Assembly (NCBI GenBank): GCA_013375495.1
Contig: JABXKC010000012.1
Coordinates: forward strand, 21,057-85,056
DNA length: 64,000 nucleotides
Direction of reading: 5' to 3'
Source of the DNA: Promethearchaeota archaeon
Lineage (GTDB): Archaea; Asgardarchaeota; Lokiarchaeia; Sigynarchaeales; SOKP01
The number at the start of each line of letters is the position of its first letter. Position 1 is the first letter of the stretch. The translations under genes were made by a program, and so were the position numbers. The notes beneath the pieces were generated by a model. That model saw only the letters and a program-made list of their open reading frames with translations. It searched no databases and was not told the origin of the DNA. This document shows, piece after piece, positions 63,441 through 64,000 of this stretch.

Positions 63441-64000
63441 TTGAAAAATTTCATAGGGATTGATATAGGTTCTTTAGCAACAAAGATTGCACTTATAAGC
63501 GAGGGCAAATTAATTGATCACCGAACAGAAAGATCCACATACGATTTTAAAAGAATAGGGCATAATTTGTTTGATGATTTACTGAAAAAAAATAATTTAA
63601 ACAAGGATGAGGTATTTTTGATGAGTACTGGCTACGGAAGAAACACAATAGATATAGCAGATGACCGAGTAACCGAAATTACTGCCCATGCAAAAGGTAC
63701 GCAATTTTTCTTTCCAGAAGTCCACTCGGTTATAGATATTGGAGGCCAAGATAGTAAAGCAATTGTAATATCTAAGAAAACTGGAAATGTCGTAGACTTT
63801 CAAATGAACGATAAATGTGCTGCAGGAACGGGTAGGTTCTTAGAAGTCATGGCTCACGCTTTAGAGGTGCCTATTGATCAATTTGGAAATTTAGCTTTAA
63901 AATCTAACAAATCTGCTTCAATTAGTTCCACATGTACTGTGTTTGCGGAAAGTGAAGTAATTAGCTTATTTGCAAGAGGCGCTTCCAAGGAAGAAATAGC
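63441..64000 (+). CDS. BcrA/HgdC-type ATPase activating 2-hydroxyacyl-CoA dehydratases or similar enzymes, truncated
   Basis: TTG start at 63441 (a stop lies two codons upstream); the frame runs past the window end, leaving 186 codons. The ASKHA fold signature is F-I-G-I-D-I-G-S-L-A-T-K, then V-I-D-I-G-G-Q-D-S-K-A-I. The two 4Fe-4S ligands are in F-Q-M-N-D-K-C-A-A-G-T-G and S-S-T-C-T-V-F-A-E-S-E-V. In this family a dimer holds one cluster and drives ATP-dependent low-potential electron transfer to a dehydratase or reductase. Requires anaerobic conditions, which suits the organism. The partner gene probably lies downstream. Confidence 0.85.
   Translation, partial: MKNFIGIDIGSLATKIALISEGKLIDHRTERSTYDFKRIGHNLFDDLLKKNNLNKDEVFLMSTGYGRNTIDIADDRVTEITAHAKGTQFFFPEVHSVIDIGGQDSKAIVISKKTGNVVDFQMNDKCAAGTGRFLEVMAHALEVPIDQFGNLALKSNKSASISSTCTVFAESEVISLFARGASKEEI

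Noticed and set aside
1..64000. CRISPR arrays, insertion sequences, integrase/att sites, rRNA or tRNA genes
   Set aside because: No regularly spaced repeats, transposase motifs or RNA-gene signatures were found on either strand by reading; a dedicated search (tRNAscan-SE, Infernal) could still find a diverged small RNA.

Overview
The window looks like a chromosomal segment of an Asgard archaeon, probably Lokiarchaeia-like. The DNA is AT-rich. It carries archaeal core genes (RadA, tRNA-splicing endonuclease, a complete A-type ATPase operon, archaeal LeuC/LeuD) beside a dense set of eukaryote-like genes: two multidomain Arf-like GTPases, a GPP34/GOLPH3-like protein, a V4R/Bet3-like protein, a VWA protein with two cross-brace zinc modules, and two surface proteins with longin/roadblock-like cytosolic tails. 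Lineage is inferred from gene content only. No rRNA, tRNA, CRISPR array or insertion sequence was seen.

Layout. 0-7 kb: a membrane protein cut by the window edge, a large surface protein, and a sulfate-ester module (alkylsulfatase-like MBL hydrolase, TauE/SafE exporter, Cys-type sulfatase). 6.9-10.6 kb: leuA-leuC-leuD, preceded by an unannotated 33-codon leader ORF whose last 12 codons include 11 Leu codons, followed by overlapping RNA hairpins and a U-rich tract. This has the layout of a ribosome-sensing attenuator and is the most striking signal in the window. 10.6-16 kb: a paralogue of the surface protein, a U32-family gene without a normal start codon, Pcm, and small unknowns. 16-20.3 kb: divergent GH57 glucanotransferase and maltokinase-like kinase. 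20.3-24.3 kb: small regulators, a helical-repeat protein and an MtrH-like methyltransferase. 24.3-32.3 kb: the eukaryote-like signalling/trafficking cluster. 32.4-42 kb: a dehydrogenase, an RHH regulator and a carbohydrate set (GalT-like, NDP-sugar pyrophosphorylase, very large GH13, degenerate phosphohexomutase). 42-49 kb: RadA, OsmC, YdjM-like, PfkB, coiled-coil, MEMO and EndA. 49-60.7 kb: an ATPase operon on the minus strand, in order K-C-H-F-E-A-B-D-I-zinc protein-second A subunit. 60.8-64 kb: a DUF47/PhoU-like protein, two tandem VIT-like transporters and a truncated BcrA/HgdC-type activase.

Two themes cross the window. First, several genes (U32, ATPase E, C and D) have conserved N-termini extending upstream of any ATG/GTG/TTG. 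In E, C and U32 an in-frame ATT sits where the start is expected, which suggests non-canonical initiation. Second, the ATPase operon ends with a second catalytic-type A subunit in which the GER arginine is a proline, raising the possibility of a heteromeric or regulatory A subunit.

The carbohydrate genes could together handle alpha-glucans and activated sugars. The cluster at 24-32 kb looks like a membrane-associated GTPase module of unknown purpose.
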